Shown: positions 38,764 to 47,319, numbered from the stretch's first letter. The stretch is 64,000 bases of DNA from Bradyrhizobium sp. SSBR45G (GCF_030159255.1 NZ_BSCT01000025.1:62001-126000); one strand, 5' to 3'. Numbers and translations are program-made. Notes: generated from the letters alone by a model not told the origin.

Positions 38764-41058
38764 ATGTTCGAACGCATCCTGCGATGGACCCTCGTCGCAA
38801 TCGCCGTCGCGGGCCTCGCCGCGGGCGGCCTCGCTTATGCGGCCGGCCGGGCCGATCTCGCGGGGATCGCGTTCACAGCCTCCACCGTTCCGGTGATCGC
38901 CGGCCTGATCGTCTCGATCATCCGCGACGTCATGGCGGGCCGGATCGGCGTCGATGCCATTGCGCTGGTGTCGATGAGCGCAGCGATCGTCCTCGGTGAG
39001 CCGCTGGCGGGCGCCGTGGTGGCGCTGATGTATTCGGGCGGCAACGTGCTCGAGGACATCGCCGTTGCCCGCGCCGAGCACGATCTGCGGGCGCTCGTCG
39101 ACCGGGCGCCGCGCGAGGCGCATCGCCGCTGTGGCGATGCGATCGAGGACATTCCCATCGCGGGCGTGGCCGTCGGCGACCGCCTGATGGTGCGCGCCGG
39201 CGAGATCGTTCCGGTCGACGGCGTGGTGGAAACAGCCATCGCGGTGGTCGATGAATCGGCCCTCACCGGCGAGCCGATCCCGGTCAACAAGTCCCGCGGC
39301 ATGGCGATCCTGTCGGGCTCATTGAATGCCGGCGAGACCTTCGAGCTGTCGGTCACGGCGACCGCGGGCGAGAGCACCTATGCGGGGATCGTCAAGCTGG
39401 TGACGGCGGCGCAGACCGCGAAGGCGCCGTTCGTGCGGCTCGCCGATCGCTATGCGCTGATCTTCCTGCCGGTGAGCCTCGCCATCGCCGCCGCGGCCTA
39501 TTACGCCTCCGGCGACCTGATCCGGAGCCTTGCCGTGATGGTCGCCGCGACGCCTTGTCCGCTGATCCTGGCGGCGCCGGTGGCCTTCATTGCCGGCGTG
39601 GCCCAGGCGGCGCGCAGCGGCATCCTGGTCAAGGGCGGCGGCAAGCTGGAGGCGCTGGCGCGCGCCCATACGGTGCTGTTCGACAAGACCGGCACGCTGA
39701 CGGTCGGCGGCGCCCGGCTGCTCTCGGTCGACGCGGCACCGGGCGAGGATGCCGATGCCGTGCTGCTGCTCGGCGCCTCGCTGGAGCAGGCCTCCCATCA
39801 CGTGCTGGCGCATGCCATCGTCGAGGCCGGCCGCGCCCGCGGACTCAAGCTCAAGGTGCCCGAGCGCGTCAGGGAGACGATGGGCTCCGGCCTTGAAGGC
39901 ACCATCGATGGCCGCCACGTCAGCGCCGGCTCGGCGGACCTGATCCTCCGCGGTCATGCGCCGCCGCCCTGGGCCGCCCGTGCCATCCGCCGCGCCTCCT
40001 GGCGCTCGGCGCTGATCGTGTTCGTCGCCGTCGAGGGACGCCCGATCGGTGCGCTGCTGCTGGCCGACGAATTGCGCGCCGACACGCCGCGCGCCATCCG
40101 CTGGCTGCGCGAGGCCGGCATCATGCGCATGGTCATGGTGACGGGGGATCGGGCTGCGGCCGCGCAGGCGATCGGTGCGGCGCTGGATCTCGATGCCGTG
40201 CTCGCCGACCGCGTTCCCTCCGACAAGGTCGACGCCGTCAAGGCCGAGCAGCGGCTGCATCCGACCATCATGGTCGGCGACGGCATCAACGATGCGCCGG
40301 CGCTGGCCTCCGCCGATGTCGGCATCGCGCTTGGTGCCCGCGGCGCCAGCGCCTCGTCGGAGGCGGCCGACGTCGTGATCCTTGCCGACCGGCTCGACCG
40401 CGTCGGCGAGGCGATCGTGATCGCGCAGCGCGCCCGGCGCATCGCGCTGGAGAGCATCATCGCCGGCATGGCGCTGTCGTTCGTTGCGATGGGGGCGGCG
40501 GCCGCGGGCCTGCTGCAGCCGGTCCCGGCGGCGCTGGTGCAGGAGGTCATCGATGTCGCAGTCATCCTCAATGCTCTCAGGGCGCTGCTGCCGGCCCGCC
40601 GCGGCAAGGCCGGGCGGATCACGGCCGAAGACGGCCGCGGGCTGCGGCATGATCATCAGGCGCTGCTGCGCGGGTTGGATCGCCTGCGCGCAATCGTCGA
40701 TGCACTCGACGAGGCGTCGCCCGAGCGGGCGACCATGTTGATCGTCGAGGCCAACGCCCTGGTGCAGGACCAGGTCGTGGCGCATGAGCGCGATGACGAA
40801 GGCCTGGTCTATCCGAGGCTGGCGCGGCTGCTGCAGGACAGTCACGGCCTGTCCGCGATGAGCCGCGCGCACCGGGAGATCCTGCATCTGGCGCGCCTGC
40901 TCGGGCGCGTGGTCGAGGACCTGCCGTCGGAGAAGGTCGACCGCTATCTGATCCGCGACGCCCAGCGGGTGATCGAGGCGATCGAGACGCTGGTGCGCAT
41001 GCACACCGCCCAGGAGGACGACATCTACGAGGCCGTGGCGGCGCGCTCGGCGGCGTGA
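38764..41058 (+). CDS. P1B-type metal ATPase with C-terminal hemerythrin domain (Nia-like)
   Basis: The 764-residue fusion has the ATPase part with six to seven membrane helices, TGEP actuator loop (ESALTGEPIPVNK), metal-site motif TPCPL (263-267), phosphorylation motif DKTGTLT (D307), MVTGDRAAAA and MVGDGINDAP. TPC(P) in place of CPC, no N-terminal metal domain and a C-terminal hemerythrin-like domain from about residue 629 (HDHQ, VAHERDDEG, AHREI, HTAQEDDIYE) are the hallmarks of P1B-5 ATPases. The characterised relative is Nia of Sinorhizobium meliloti, reported to move Ni and Fe. Efflux of Fe, Ni or Co across the inner membrane, gated by a di-iron/oxygen-sensing tail, is the best inference. 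Confidence 0.88.
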   Translation: MFERILRWTLVAIAVAGLAAGGLAYAAGRADLAGIAFTASTVPVIAGLIVSIIRDVMAGRIGVDAIALVSMSAAIVLGEPLAGAVVALMYSGGNVLEDIAVARAEHDLRALVDRAPREAHRRCGDAIEDIPIAGVAVGDRLMVRAGEIVPVDGVVETAIAVVDESALTGEPIPVNKSRGMAILSGSLNAGETFELSVTATAGESTYAGIVKLVTAAQTAKAPFVRLADRYALIFLPVSLAIAAAAYYASGDLIRSLAVMVAATPCPLILAAPVAFIAGVAQAARSGILVKGGGKLEALARAHTVLFDKTGTLTVGGARLLSVDAAPGEDADAVLLLGASLEQASHHVLAHAIVEAGRARGLKLKVPERVRETMGSGLEGTIDGRHVSAGSADLILRGHAPPPWAARAIRRASWRSALIVFVAVEGRPIGALLLADELRADTPRAIRWLREAGIMRMVMVTGDRAAAAQAIGAALDLDAVLADRVPSDKVDAVKAEQRLHPTIMVGDGINDAPALASADVGIALGARGASASSEAADVVILADRLDRVGEAIVIAQRARRIALESIIAGMALSFVAMGAAAAGLLQPVPAALVQEVIDVAVILNALRALLPARRGKAGRITAEDGRGLRHDHQALLRGLDRLRAIVDALDEASPERATMLIVEANALVQDQVVAHERDDEGLVYPRLARLLQDSHGLSAMSRAHREILHLARLLGRVVEDLPSEKVDRYLIRDAQRVIEAIETLVRMHTAQEDDIYEAVAARSAA

Positions 41059-41059
41059 G

Positions 41060-41449
41060 TCAGTCGGGATGCTTCGGCAGGTCGATGCGCTCGCCGGCAA
41101 ACTCCGCCGGGCCGTCGATCAGGCGGCGAATCCGGCGTTCGCGCTCCTCGGCAGGCAGGCCCGGATCGAGCATCTGGTCGATCAGCCGGATCGCATTCTG
41201 CTCGATCGCCTGCGGATCCGTCCGGATCGGCTGCGAGGCCGGCGCCGGCTGCGATGCATGCAGGCCGATCGCAAGCAGCTGGCTGATGGCATCGGAGCGT
41301 GTGACCTGATGCGTCTCCGCCCAGGCATCGATATCGGCGGTGAGCTGCTGAGACAGCTTCACCGCGCTCACCGCATCATGTCCCAGCCGGACGGCGGGAC
41401 TGTGATCCCTTCGCGTGTCGGACAATGGCGTCATCTGCCTGTTGATCAT
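41060..41449 (-). CDS. Ribbon-helix-helix-like small protein
   Basis: The 129-residue protein contains VKLSQQLTADIDAWAETHQVTRSDAISQLLAIGL, described here in outline: a beta strand followed by two helices in the ribbon-helix-helix (CopG/Arc) pattern at about residues 30-65. The C-terminal half is charged (LPAEERERRIRRLIDGP) and probably helical. It is convergent with the Nia-like ATPase gene with 1 bp between stops, so it is not co-transcribed with it. It could be a small DNA-binding regulator or an antitoxin-like protein without a visible toxin partner. Confidence 0.6.
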   Translation of the reverse strand: MINRQMTPLSDTRRDHSPAVRLGHDAVSAVKLSQQLTADIDAWAETHQVTRSDAISQLLAIGLHASQPAPASQPIRTDPQAIEQNAIRLIDQMLDPGLPAEERERRIRRLIDGPAEFAGERIDLPKHPD

Positions 41450-41553
41450 GTCAGCCTAAGATACGCTTGAGGGAATGGGATTTGATTTCGATCAAGGACG
41501 GACTAAGAAAACGGCCTTCTCGCGGCAATCGGGCCGCCGGAGGCCCACTTTGC

Positions 41554-41571
41554 GTCGGCCGCAAGGCCGAC
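41554..41571 (+). promoter_or_regulatory. Hairpin in the mgtC leader
   Basis: Perfect stem GTCGGCC-GCAA-GGCCGAC with a GNRA-type GCAA loop lies 35 bp before the mgtC ATG, preceded by a smaller GGCC...GGCC pairing. Leaders of mgtC genes are often regulatory. This one matches no Mg riboswitch pattern I can recognise. Confidence 0.35.
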
Positions 41572-41605
41572 CTCGCAGCGTGATACCAAACACGGCCAAT
41601 TGTCC

Positions 41606-42322
41606 ATGCGTTTCCTGCACACCTTCCAGCTCTACGATTTCCTCGACACGCTCGTCAGCCTGTTCACCGCCTTCGTGCTCGGCACGCTGATCGGCGCCGA
41701 GCGGCAATACCGGCAGCGCAGCGCCGGCCTGCGCACCAACGTGCTGGTCGCGGTCGGCGCGGCCGCCTTCGTCGACATCGGCAATCGCCTGACCGGCGCC
41801 GAAGGCGCGGTGCGCATCATCGCCTATGTGGTGTCGGGTATCGGCTTTCTCGGCGCCGGCACGATCATGAAAGAGGGCATGAACGTCCGCGGCCTCAACA
41901 CCGCCGCCACCCTGTGGGCGTCGGCCGCGGTGGGTGCCTGCGCGGGCGCGGACCTGATCGCCCAGTCGGTCGCCCTGACCCTGTTCGTGCTCGCCGGTAA
42001 CACGCTGCTGCGGCCGCTGGTCAACGCCATCGACCGCATCCCGCTGAATGCACAGACGTCGGAGGCCCACTATAAGATCGTCGTGACCACCGACGCGCTG
42101 CATGCCGCCGAACTGCGCGAGGCGATCGACGATCGGCTGGAAGCGGCCAAATATCCGGTGCGGGAGACCGACGTCGTCTACCGCTCCGAGGACATCGTCG
42201 AAATCGTTTCGGCGCTGGTGCCGCTGGTCGTCGAGAGCGCCGAACTCGACCGTATCGTGTCGGATCTGACGAAGCTGTCTGGCGTGCGTCATGCGACCTG
42301 GAACGTCAGCGCGTTGGAGTGA
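41606..42322 (+). CDS. mgtC: MgtC/SapB family membrane protein
   Basis: The 238-residue protein starts at ATG 41606 (TTG 41600 is the frame's first codon). It has four to five N-terminal helices with the family motifs GTLIGAERQYRQRSAGLRTN, GIGFLGAGTIMKEG and VRGLNTAATLWASAAVG, then a soluble ACT-like C-terminal domain of about 80 residues. MgtC proteins act in the inner membrane. In pathogens they inhibit the F1Fo ATP synthase and support growth at low Mg2+ or in acidic hosts; in soil and plant bacteria the role is usually Mg2+ adaptation. It is monocistronic. Confidence 0.9.
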   Translation: MRFLHTFQLYDFLDTLVSLFTAFVLGTLIGAERQYRQRSAGLRTNVLVAVGAAAFVDIGNRLTGAEGAVRIIAYVVSGIGFLGAGTIMKEGMNVRGLNTAATLWASAAVGACAGADLIAQSVALTLFVLAGNTLLRPLVNAIDRIPLNAQTSEAHYKIVVTTDALHAAELREAIDDRLEAAKYPVRETDVVYRSEDIVEIVSALVPLVVESAELDRIVSDLTKLSGVRHATWNVSALE

Positions 42323-42543
42323 CGGGGCAGGCGCCTCGCGTTGCGTCCGGCCGGCGACGGGTCTCGACGAACGGCCATCCGTCGCGCTGCCTTTCGGCTC
42401 GCATCCGGTCACGACGACGGCCCGCCTGCGTCATTCTTGACTGCTCCCTGTGCTCCTCGCCGAGCATGAGGCAGTGTTCCATCCTGCCGCTGAACCCGAG
42501 CTGAACGGGGTCCTCGCCGCTCGGGACGAGAGCACTGCATCGC

Positions 42544-43347
42544 TCAATGTCCGCCGCGCGCGAAAATCTCGTAGAAGCCGAGCACGATCTCGCAGGCGAT
42601 CAGGATGACGACGATGATCTCCAGCCGCAGCGAGCGCTTGGCGTCGATGATGTCGGCGAGCGTCGTCGCCGTTTCGGCGATCACGGCGAGCTTGCGGTTG
42701 AGCGTGTCCTCGCGCTCCTTGAGCTCATATTCATCTTCGAGCCGGGCATAGAGCCGTTCGAGATCCGGCCGGTCCCACAGCACATCGGGCTTCTCGCCGA
42801 CGGCGACGCGACCCGAGACACGGTGCTGCACCAGCAGTGCCTCGCCGAGCAGCTTGAGCATCGCGACCCGGCTCTTCGAGGTCCGTCCCAGCGTCGCCAG
42901 CTCGCTTGCAAACGGCTCGATGGTGTCGAACACGTTGGCGATCTCGCGCTCGCTGCGGCCGAGCACGACGCTCTTGGCGAGCGCGTCGGCGACGATCAGC
43001 AGCCGCTCCAGCGACAATTCCTTGACCAGGATCGGACCGCCGACCGGGATCGGCTCATCGGACTCGCGCGCCACCTGCACCTTCGCGGTCTCTTCCTCAT
43101 GCGGCGCGATCGGGCCGAACAGCCGCGTGCTCAGCTGATCCAGGAAGGCGATCTCCTCGGCCGCCGACAGGCCGATGAAGACGACGACGCCGTAGCGGAA
43201 GACCACCGCGATGCCGGTCTCGCCGACCCGGACGGCGAGCGGCGCCGCCGACAGCACCTGGCCTTCGAAACCGGCGGTGTTGATGCGGTCCGCGATCTGC
43301 AGCGCGCGGCCGGCGAGTTGGGGGACGGTTGAGGCTTGGGCGTTCAT
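42544..43347 (-). CDS. RMD1/DUF155 family protein
   Basis: The 267-residue product starts at ATG 43347; the frame's long upstream extension crosses the divergent DUF3095 gene and is a shadow. It shows VVFRYGVVVFIGLSAAEE near residue 55, RSEREIANVFDTIEP, EYELKEREDTLNRKLAVIAE (coiled-coil-like) and one C-terminal membrane helix (LEIIVVILIACEIVLGFYEIF). This matches the RMD1/Sif2 (DUF155) family known from yeast and mitochondria; its molecular function is unknown. It is divergent from the DUF3095 gene with 153 bp between starts. Confidence 0.8.
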   Translation of the reverse strand: MNAQASTVPQLAGRALQIADRINTAGFEGQVLSAAPLAVRVGETGIAVVFRYGVVVFIGLSAAEEIAFLDQLSTRLFGPIAPHEEETAKVQVARESDEPIPVGGPILVKELSLERLLIVADALAKSVVLGRSEREIANVFDTIEPFASELATLGRTSKSRVAMLKLLGEALLVQHRVSGRVAVGEKPDVLWDRPDLERLYARLEDEYELKEREDTLNRKLAVIAETATTLADIIDAKRSLRLEIIVVILIACEIVLGFYEIFARGGH

Positions 43348-43500
43348 GGTGGCAAGGCTAGCACGCCAATACCGACGGATCGACAACGCGGAACAAACCC
43401 GGCTGCAGGCAGGCCGCCGGCCGGCGCCGGGTCCGAACCCGCTTGACAGCGATGTCCGTAGCTCCGCATTGAAGACGCACTCCGGACGGATGATCGCTCC

Positions 43501-44649
43501 ATGTCGAAGACCAGCGCTGCGGACTACTATGCCTCGATCCCGGTGTTTCGCGGCTTCTCGCGGCTGATGGATCCGGCGCTCTACAAGCCGGTGCCGGATG
43601 ACTGGCTGGTCGGCACGGCCGACATCGTCGAGTCGACGAAGGCGATCGCCGATCAGCGCTACAAGGCCGTCAACATGGCCGGCGCGGCGATCATCGCCGC
43701 GGTGACCAACGCGCTGGAGGGACGCGAATTCCCATTTGTGTTCGGTGGTGACGGTGCGAGCTTTGCGGTCGGGCCGGATGATGCAGAGGCGGCCCGCGAG
43801 GCCCTTGCCGCCACCGCGCGCTGGGTCGGGGAGGATCTCGACCTGTCGATGCGGATCGCGCTCGTGCCGGTGAGCGCGATCCGGGCGCAGGGCGGTGATG
43901 TGCGCGTGGCCCGCTATGGTCCGTCGCCGAATCTGTCCTACGCGATGTTCGCCGGCGGCGGCCTGAGCTGGGCCGAGGCCGCGATGAAGCGCGGCGAGTT
44001 TGCCATTCCGCCGGCGCCGCCCGGCACGCAGCCCGATCTGTCCGGACTGTCCTGCCGGTTCGAGGTGATGCCGTCGGCGCGCGGACTCATTCTCTCGGTG
44101 CTGGTGCTGCCGGCCGCGGACGCCGATCCCCAGGCCTATCGCAACGTGATCGAGGAGATCATTACGCTGACGGAGCGCAGCCCCGAAGCGGGGCGGCCGG
44201 TGCCCGCCGGCGGGCCTGCGCTGCGATGGCCGCCGCAGGGCTTGGGCTATGAGGTCCGCGCATCGCGCGGCCCGCGCGTGACGCGCTGGGTCCGCGTGCT
44301 CGGCCGCACGCTGTTCGTCTATGCCGTCATGCGCTTCGGCATCAGCATGGGCGGCTTCGTGCCGGAAGTATATAAGCAGCAGGTCGTGGAGAATTCCGAT
44401 TTTCGGAAATATGACGATGCGCTGCGCATGATCCTCGACTGCACCGAGCAGCTTGCGCAGGAGCTGGAGCGGCGCCTCGGCGCCGCCGCGTCGCAGGGCA
44501 TCGTGCGCTACGGGCTGCACCGGCAGGATGCCGCGATGATGACCTGCTTCACGCCGTCGGCGATCCGCCCCGATCACGTGCACTTCATCGATGGAGCCCA
44601 GGGCGGCTACGCATCGGCGGCGACCGCGCTGAAAGCGGCGGTCACCTGA
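43501..44649 (+). CDS. DUF3095 protein, nucleotide-cyclase-like
   Basis: The 382-residue soluble protein opens with PVFRGFSRLMDPALYKPVP and contains GTADIVESTKAIAD, EFPFVFGGDGASF and a later SFVYAVMRFG-like (LFVYAVMRFGISMGGF) segment. GTADIVxST followed by GGDGA resembles the metal-binding and substrate motifs of class III adenylate/guanylate cyclases (DIxxST, GDG), on which DUF3095 proteins appear to be modelled. A nucleotide-second-messenger role is a reasonable but unproven inference. It faces the DUF2147 gene convergently, 6 bp apart. Confidence 0.78.
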   Translation: MSKTSAADYYASIPVFRGFSRLMDPALYKPVPDDWLVGTADIVESTKAIADQRYKAVNMAGAAIIAAVTNALEGREFPFVFGGDGASFAVGPDDAEAAREALAATARWVGEDLDLSMRIALVPVSAIRAQGGDVRVARYGPSPNLSYAMFAGGGLSWAEAAMKRGEFAIPPAPPGTQPDLSGLSCRFEVMPSARGLILSVLVLPAADADPQAYRNVIEEIITLTERSPEAGRPVPAGGPALRWPPQGLGYEVRASRGPRVTRWVRVLGRTLFVYAVMRFGISMGGFVPEVYKQQVVENSDFRKYDDALRMILDCTEQLAQELERRLGAAASQGIVRYGLHRQDAAMMTCFTPSAIRPDHVHFIDGAQGGYASAATALKAAVT

Positions 44650-44655
44650 TCGCGA

Positions 44656-45090
44656 TCAGCGCGCGCGGGTCCAGGTCTCGCCGCCGCACAGGGTTCCGAC
44701 GCAGCCTTCGACTTTCAGCGTGTCCGGGCCCGAGACCGAAATGTGGCTGATGTAGCTCTGGCCGTCATCGGCATTGTAGATCTTGCCGGACCACTTGTTC
44801 GGTCCGTCGGGATGAACGCCGTCGAACAGCTGCAGGCCGATGATCGGGCGGTTGGCCAGCGCGCGATTGGGGTTCTTGTTGTCGACGGCCGGCTTGCCGG
44901 TGTCGGTATCCATCGGCTCCTTCAGCCAGACGACGGTGCCGCACAGATTGGCGCCGCATTTGGCGACCTTGATCCTGGCATCGCCGGCCTGCGTCAGCCA
45001 GGTGCCGCTCGGATCGTCGGCCGCCAGGGCCGGCTGCGCCATCACCAGCGCAGCGAACGCGACAGTGGCCAAACGCAGTTTGCAAATCAT
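44656..45090 (-). CDS. DUF2147 exported protein
   Basis: The 144-residue protein starts at ATG 45090, where a signal peptide begins (ICKLRLATVAFAALVMAQPALA) and a G-rich site sits upstream; the longer frame to 45180 is rejected. The mature part has the DUF2147 pattern DPSGTWLTQAGDARIKVAKC, CGTVVWLKEP, IGLQLFDG, WSGKIYNADDG and a C-terminal TLKVEGCVGTLCGGETWTR with cysteine pairs. This is a small lipocalin-like periplasmic beta-barrel fold of unknown role, common in Bradyrhizobium and often present in several copies. Confidence 0.85.
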   Translation of the reverse strand: MICKLRLATVAFAALVMAQPALAADDPSGTWLTQAGDARIKVAKCGANLCGTVVWLKEPMDTDTGKPAVDNKNPNRALANRPIIGLQLFDGVHPDGPNKWSGKIYNADDGQSYISHISVSGPDTLKVEGCVGTLCGGETWTRAR

Positions 45091-45248
45091 CTTAACCCCC
45101 GGTTGAAGACGAGCTTCCATATCAGCAAACCAAGCCGATGCAATCGTCGGACGGCATTTGTCCAACGCCGTCATCATCACGATCAGGTGCGGCCCGCACC
45201 GTCCGTCTCAGTCTCTTGCGCGTTCGTCTCACCGCCGCGCGCGGCACG

Positions 45249-45782
45249 TCACCACGGCAGGCCGCACAGGTCGATGGTGCCGCGCGTCGGCGCGTTGCGC
45301 TTGACGTCGTGCACGAGCGCGGACAGCGTATCGAAACGGACGCGGCCCTTCTCCGGCTGCTCGGCATAGACCTCGCCGTCGAACGGAATGAATCCTCTCG
45401 CCATATAGAAGGGAACGCGATCGGCCGCGCAGAACAGGATGGCGTAGTTGATGGACTCCTCGTGCCGCATCGTCTGGATCGCCGCGTTCAGCCCGACCGT
45501 GGCGAGCCCGCGGTTGCGCATGTCGGCGCGCGTCAAAACGCCGCCGATGCCGCCGACATTGACCTTCTGCCCGTTCCACGTCACCAGGCGGCGATAGATC
45601 CCGACATGGCAGAGCACCTCGCCGGTTTCATCCTGCACCAAGACACGCAGGTCGGCATGCGCAAAGCTGATACCGGCCCAGGGTAGTCCGGCGACGACCT
45701 CCGGCGGCCAGATCGCGTCATACAGCGGCTTGGCCTGCGTCCAGGAGGCGTCGCCATTCAGGACCTCGATTTCGATGCTCAT
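45249..45782 (-). CDS. GNAT-family N-acetyltransferase
   Basis: The product has about 177 residues from ATG 45782, second of two adjacent ATGs. It shows the acetyl-CoA-binding region VGGIGGVLTRADMRNRGLAT (Q/RxxGxG/A-type) and the GNAT strand order, with FYMARGFIPFDGEVY near the C-terminus. The N-terminal half (LYDAIWPPEVVAGLPWAGISF) resembles aminoglycoside-2'-acetyltransferase-like and NodA-like folds, but no substrate call is justified. It is monocistronic, divergent from the superoxide dismutase gene. Confidence 0.8.
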   Translation of the reverse strand: MSIEIEVLNGDASWTQAKPLYDAIWPPEVVAGLPWAGISFAHADLRVLVQDETGEVLCHVGIYRRLVTWNGQKVNVGGIGGVLTRADMRNRGLATVGLNAAIQTMRHEESINYAILFCAADRVPFYMARGFIPFDGEVYAEQPEKGRVRFDTLSALVHDVKRNAPTRGTIDLCGLPW

Positions 45783-45887
45783 CAAAACGGCTCGCTTTTT
45801 CCAGAATCACAGTGTTTAGGAGTTCGGAACCTTCTATAAGGAGGTCCCGTTTAATCCCGTCTTCCCACAAGTTGCGGAACCGAGCCC

Positions 45888-46487
45888 ATGACCTTTACGC
45901 TTCCCCCCCTGCCTTACGCCTATGACGCCCTCGGCGCCTACATGTCCAAGGAGACGCTCGAGTACCATCACGACAAGCATCACCAGGCCTATGTGACCAA
46001 CGGCAACAATCTGATCAAGGGGACCGAATTCGAAGGCAAGTCCCTCGAGGAGATCGTCAAGGGCTCGTTCGGCAAGAACGCCCCGATCTTCAACAATGCC
46101 GGCCAGCACTACAATCACATTCACTTCTGGTCGTGGATGAAGCCGAATGGCGGCGGAACCAAGCTGCCGGGCGCACTGGAAAAGAAGATCGACGAGGACC
46201 TCGGCGGCTACGAGAAGTTCAAGGCGGACTTCATCGCCGCGGGCGTCGGCCAGTTCGGCTCGGGCTGGGCCTGGCTCTCGGTCAAGAACGGCAAGCTGGA
46301 AATCTCCAAGACCGCCAACGGCGAGAGTCCGCTGGTCCATGGCGCGACCCCGATCCTCGGCGTCGACGTCTGGGAGCACTCCTACTACATCGACTACCGT
46401 AACCGTCGCCCCGACTATCTGAAGGCCTTCGTCGAGAATCTCGTCAACTGGGAATACGTCGAAGAGCTCTACGGCAAGGCTGTCTGA
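45888..46487 (+). CDS. sodB: Superoxide dismutase (Fe/Mn family)
   Basis: The 199-residue protein carries the four metal ligands in LEYHHDKHHQAY (His), NNAGQHYNHIHFW (His) and DVWEHSYYIDYRNRRPDY (Asp and His). GQFGSGWAWL carries the conserved glutamine region. It dismutates superoxide in the cytosol. The alphaproteobacterial pattern (AGQHYNHIHFW) does not let me decide between Fe and Mn. A well-formed intrinsic terminator follows, so it is a single-gene transcript. Confidence 0.95.
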   Translation: MTFTLPPLPYAYDALGAYMSKETLEYHHDKHHQAYVTNGNNLIKGTEFEGKSLEEIVKGSFGKNAPIFNNAGQHYNHIHFWSWMKPNGGGTKLPGALEKKIDEDLGGYEKFKADFIAAGVGQFGSGWAWLSVKNGKLEISKTANGESPLVHGATPILGVDVWEHSYYIDYRNRRPDYLKAFVENLVNWEYVEELYGKAV

Positions 46488-46507
46488 TCGATCGTGATCG
46501 AGAATTG

Positions 46508-46539
46508 AGGGCGGTGAGCTTGGGCTCGCCGCCCTTTTT
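46508..46539 (+). terminator. Intrinsic terminator after sodB
   Basis: Stem AGGGCGGTGAG (46508-46518) / CTCGCCGCCCT (46525-46535), with one G-T pair and a six-base loop, runs directly into TTTTT (46535-46539). It lies 20 bp past the sodB stop. Confidence 0.9.
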
Positions 46540-46660
46540 CATGACTCGTTTCATGAGAGCGATCCTTGCAAGCGAAGACGCATTTCGGCAAGAATTTTGC
46601 CCGTGATGTCCAGAGGGCAGGGCAATCGTTGTCCCTGTGCCGTGTGCAAGGTCAGGTCCC

Positions 46661-47047
46661 GTGAATCAGCTGTTCGGCTATCTTCTCGTCTTCTTCGGTG
46701 GCGGCTGCGGCGCCTCGATCCGGCATGCCGTCAACCTGGCAAGCGCCCGGGCGCTCGGTACCGATTTTCCATACGGCACCTTCATCATCAACATCACCGG
46801 CTCGACCGTGATGGGCCTGATCGCCGGCTACCTCACCTTCAAGGGCGGCGCGACGCAGCACTGGCGGCTGTTCCTGATGACCGGCATCCTCGGCGGCTAC
46901 ACGACGTTCTCGGCGTTTTCGCTCGACACCGCGCTGCTGTACGAACGGGGCGCGCTGGGCCTTGCTGCACTCTACGTCCTGGGATCGGTGGGGATCTCGA
47001 TTGCAGGCCTGTTCGCCGGCCTGGCCCTGGTGCGGGTCCTGAGCTGA
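46661..47047 (+). CDS. crcB: Fluoride exporter CrcB (Fluc)
   Basis: The 128-residue four-helix protein has the Fluc signatures GGGCGASIRHAV, TFIINITGSTVMG and TGILGGYTTFSAFSLDT. It works as a dual-topology homodimer passing F- out of the cell. I chose GTG 46661, preceded by AGGTCAGG, because an upstream TTG/ATG at 46637 would add eight residues not typical of the family. I looked for a fluoride (crcB) riboswitch upstream and did not find one. Confidence 0.92.
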   Translation: MNQLFGYLLVFFGGGCGASIRHAVNLASARALGTDFPYGTFIINITGSTVMGLIAGYLTFKGGATQHWRLFLMTGILGGYTTFSAFSLDTALLYERGALGLAALYVLGSVGISIAGLFAGLALVRVLS

Positions 47048-47091
47048 AGCTGCACGGCTCCCGCTCGCGCTATGGCCCGGAGAGATTCCGG

Positions 47092-47243
47092 GCCTCATGG
47101 TTCGAGACGGCGCTGCGCGCCTCCTCACCATGAGGGTTTCGCGTCGAGGGCCGCGGCGCGGCACGTTCATCTTCGGGGCAGGCCGTTCGCTCCTCACCCT
47201 GAGGAGCCGGCCGCAGGCGCGCGTCTCGAAGGGCGAGGCCTGC
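47092..47243. repeat. Dispersed palindromic repeat, copy 3 (diverged)
   Basis: GCCTCATGGTTCGAGACGGC, CTCCTCACCATGAGGG, CTCCTCACCCTGAGGAGCC and GCGCGTCTCGAAGGGCGAGG are inverted or direct versions of the blocks in the copies at 7464 and 7699. It fills the gap between crcB and the zinc operon. Confidence 0.7.
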
Positions 47244-47292
47244 GCTCGCGCGTCAAGGGACGGCTTGGCCCACGCCGCCGGTGGACAGAGGT

Positions 47293-47311
47293 GATGTTAT
47301 AATGTAACATC
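47293..47311 (+). promoter_or_regulatory. Zur-box candidate of the zinc operon
   Basis: The 19-bp palindrome has perfect 7-bp arms GATGTTA and TAACATC around TAATG. Its core GTTATAATGTAAC fits the alphaproteobacterial Zur motif. It ends 8 bp before the ATG of the histidine-rich peptide gene, so bound Zur would block the promoter or initiation region. Confidence 0.75.
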
Positions 47312-47319
47312 CTGGCGAT

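Noticed and set aside
43348..44583. N-terminal extension of the RMD1/DUF155 frame across the DUF3095 gene
   Set aside because: The real protein starts at 43347. The extension is antisense to a gene with clear motifs and has shadow composition.
46540..46660. Possible fluoride riboswitch before crcB
   Set aside because: I looked for the conserved pseudoknot segments of the crcB motif and saw no match. Only a short leader with an AGGTCAGG ribosome site is present.
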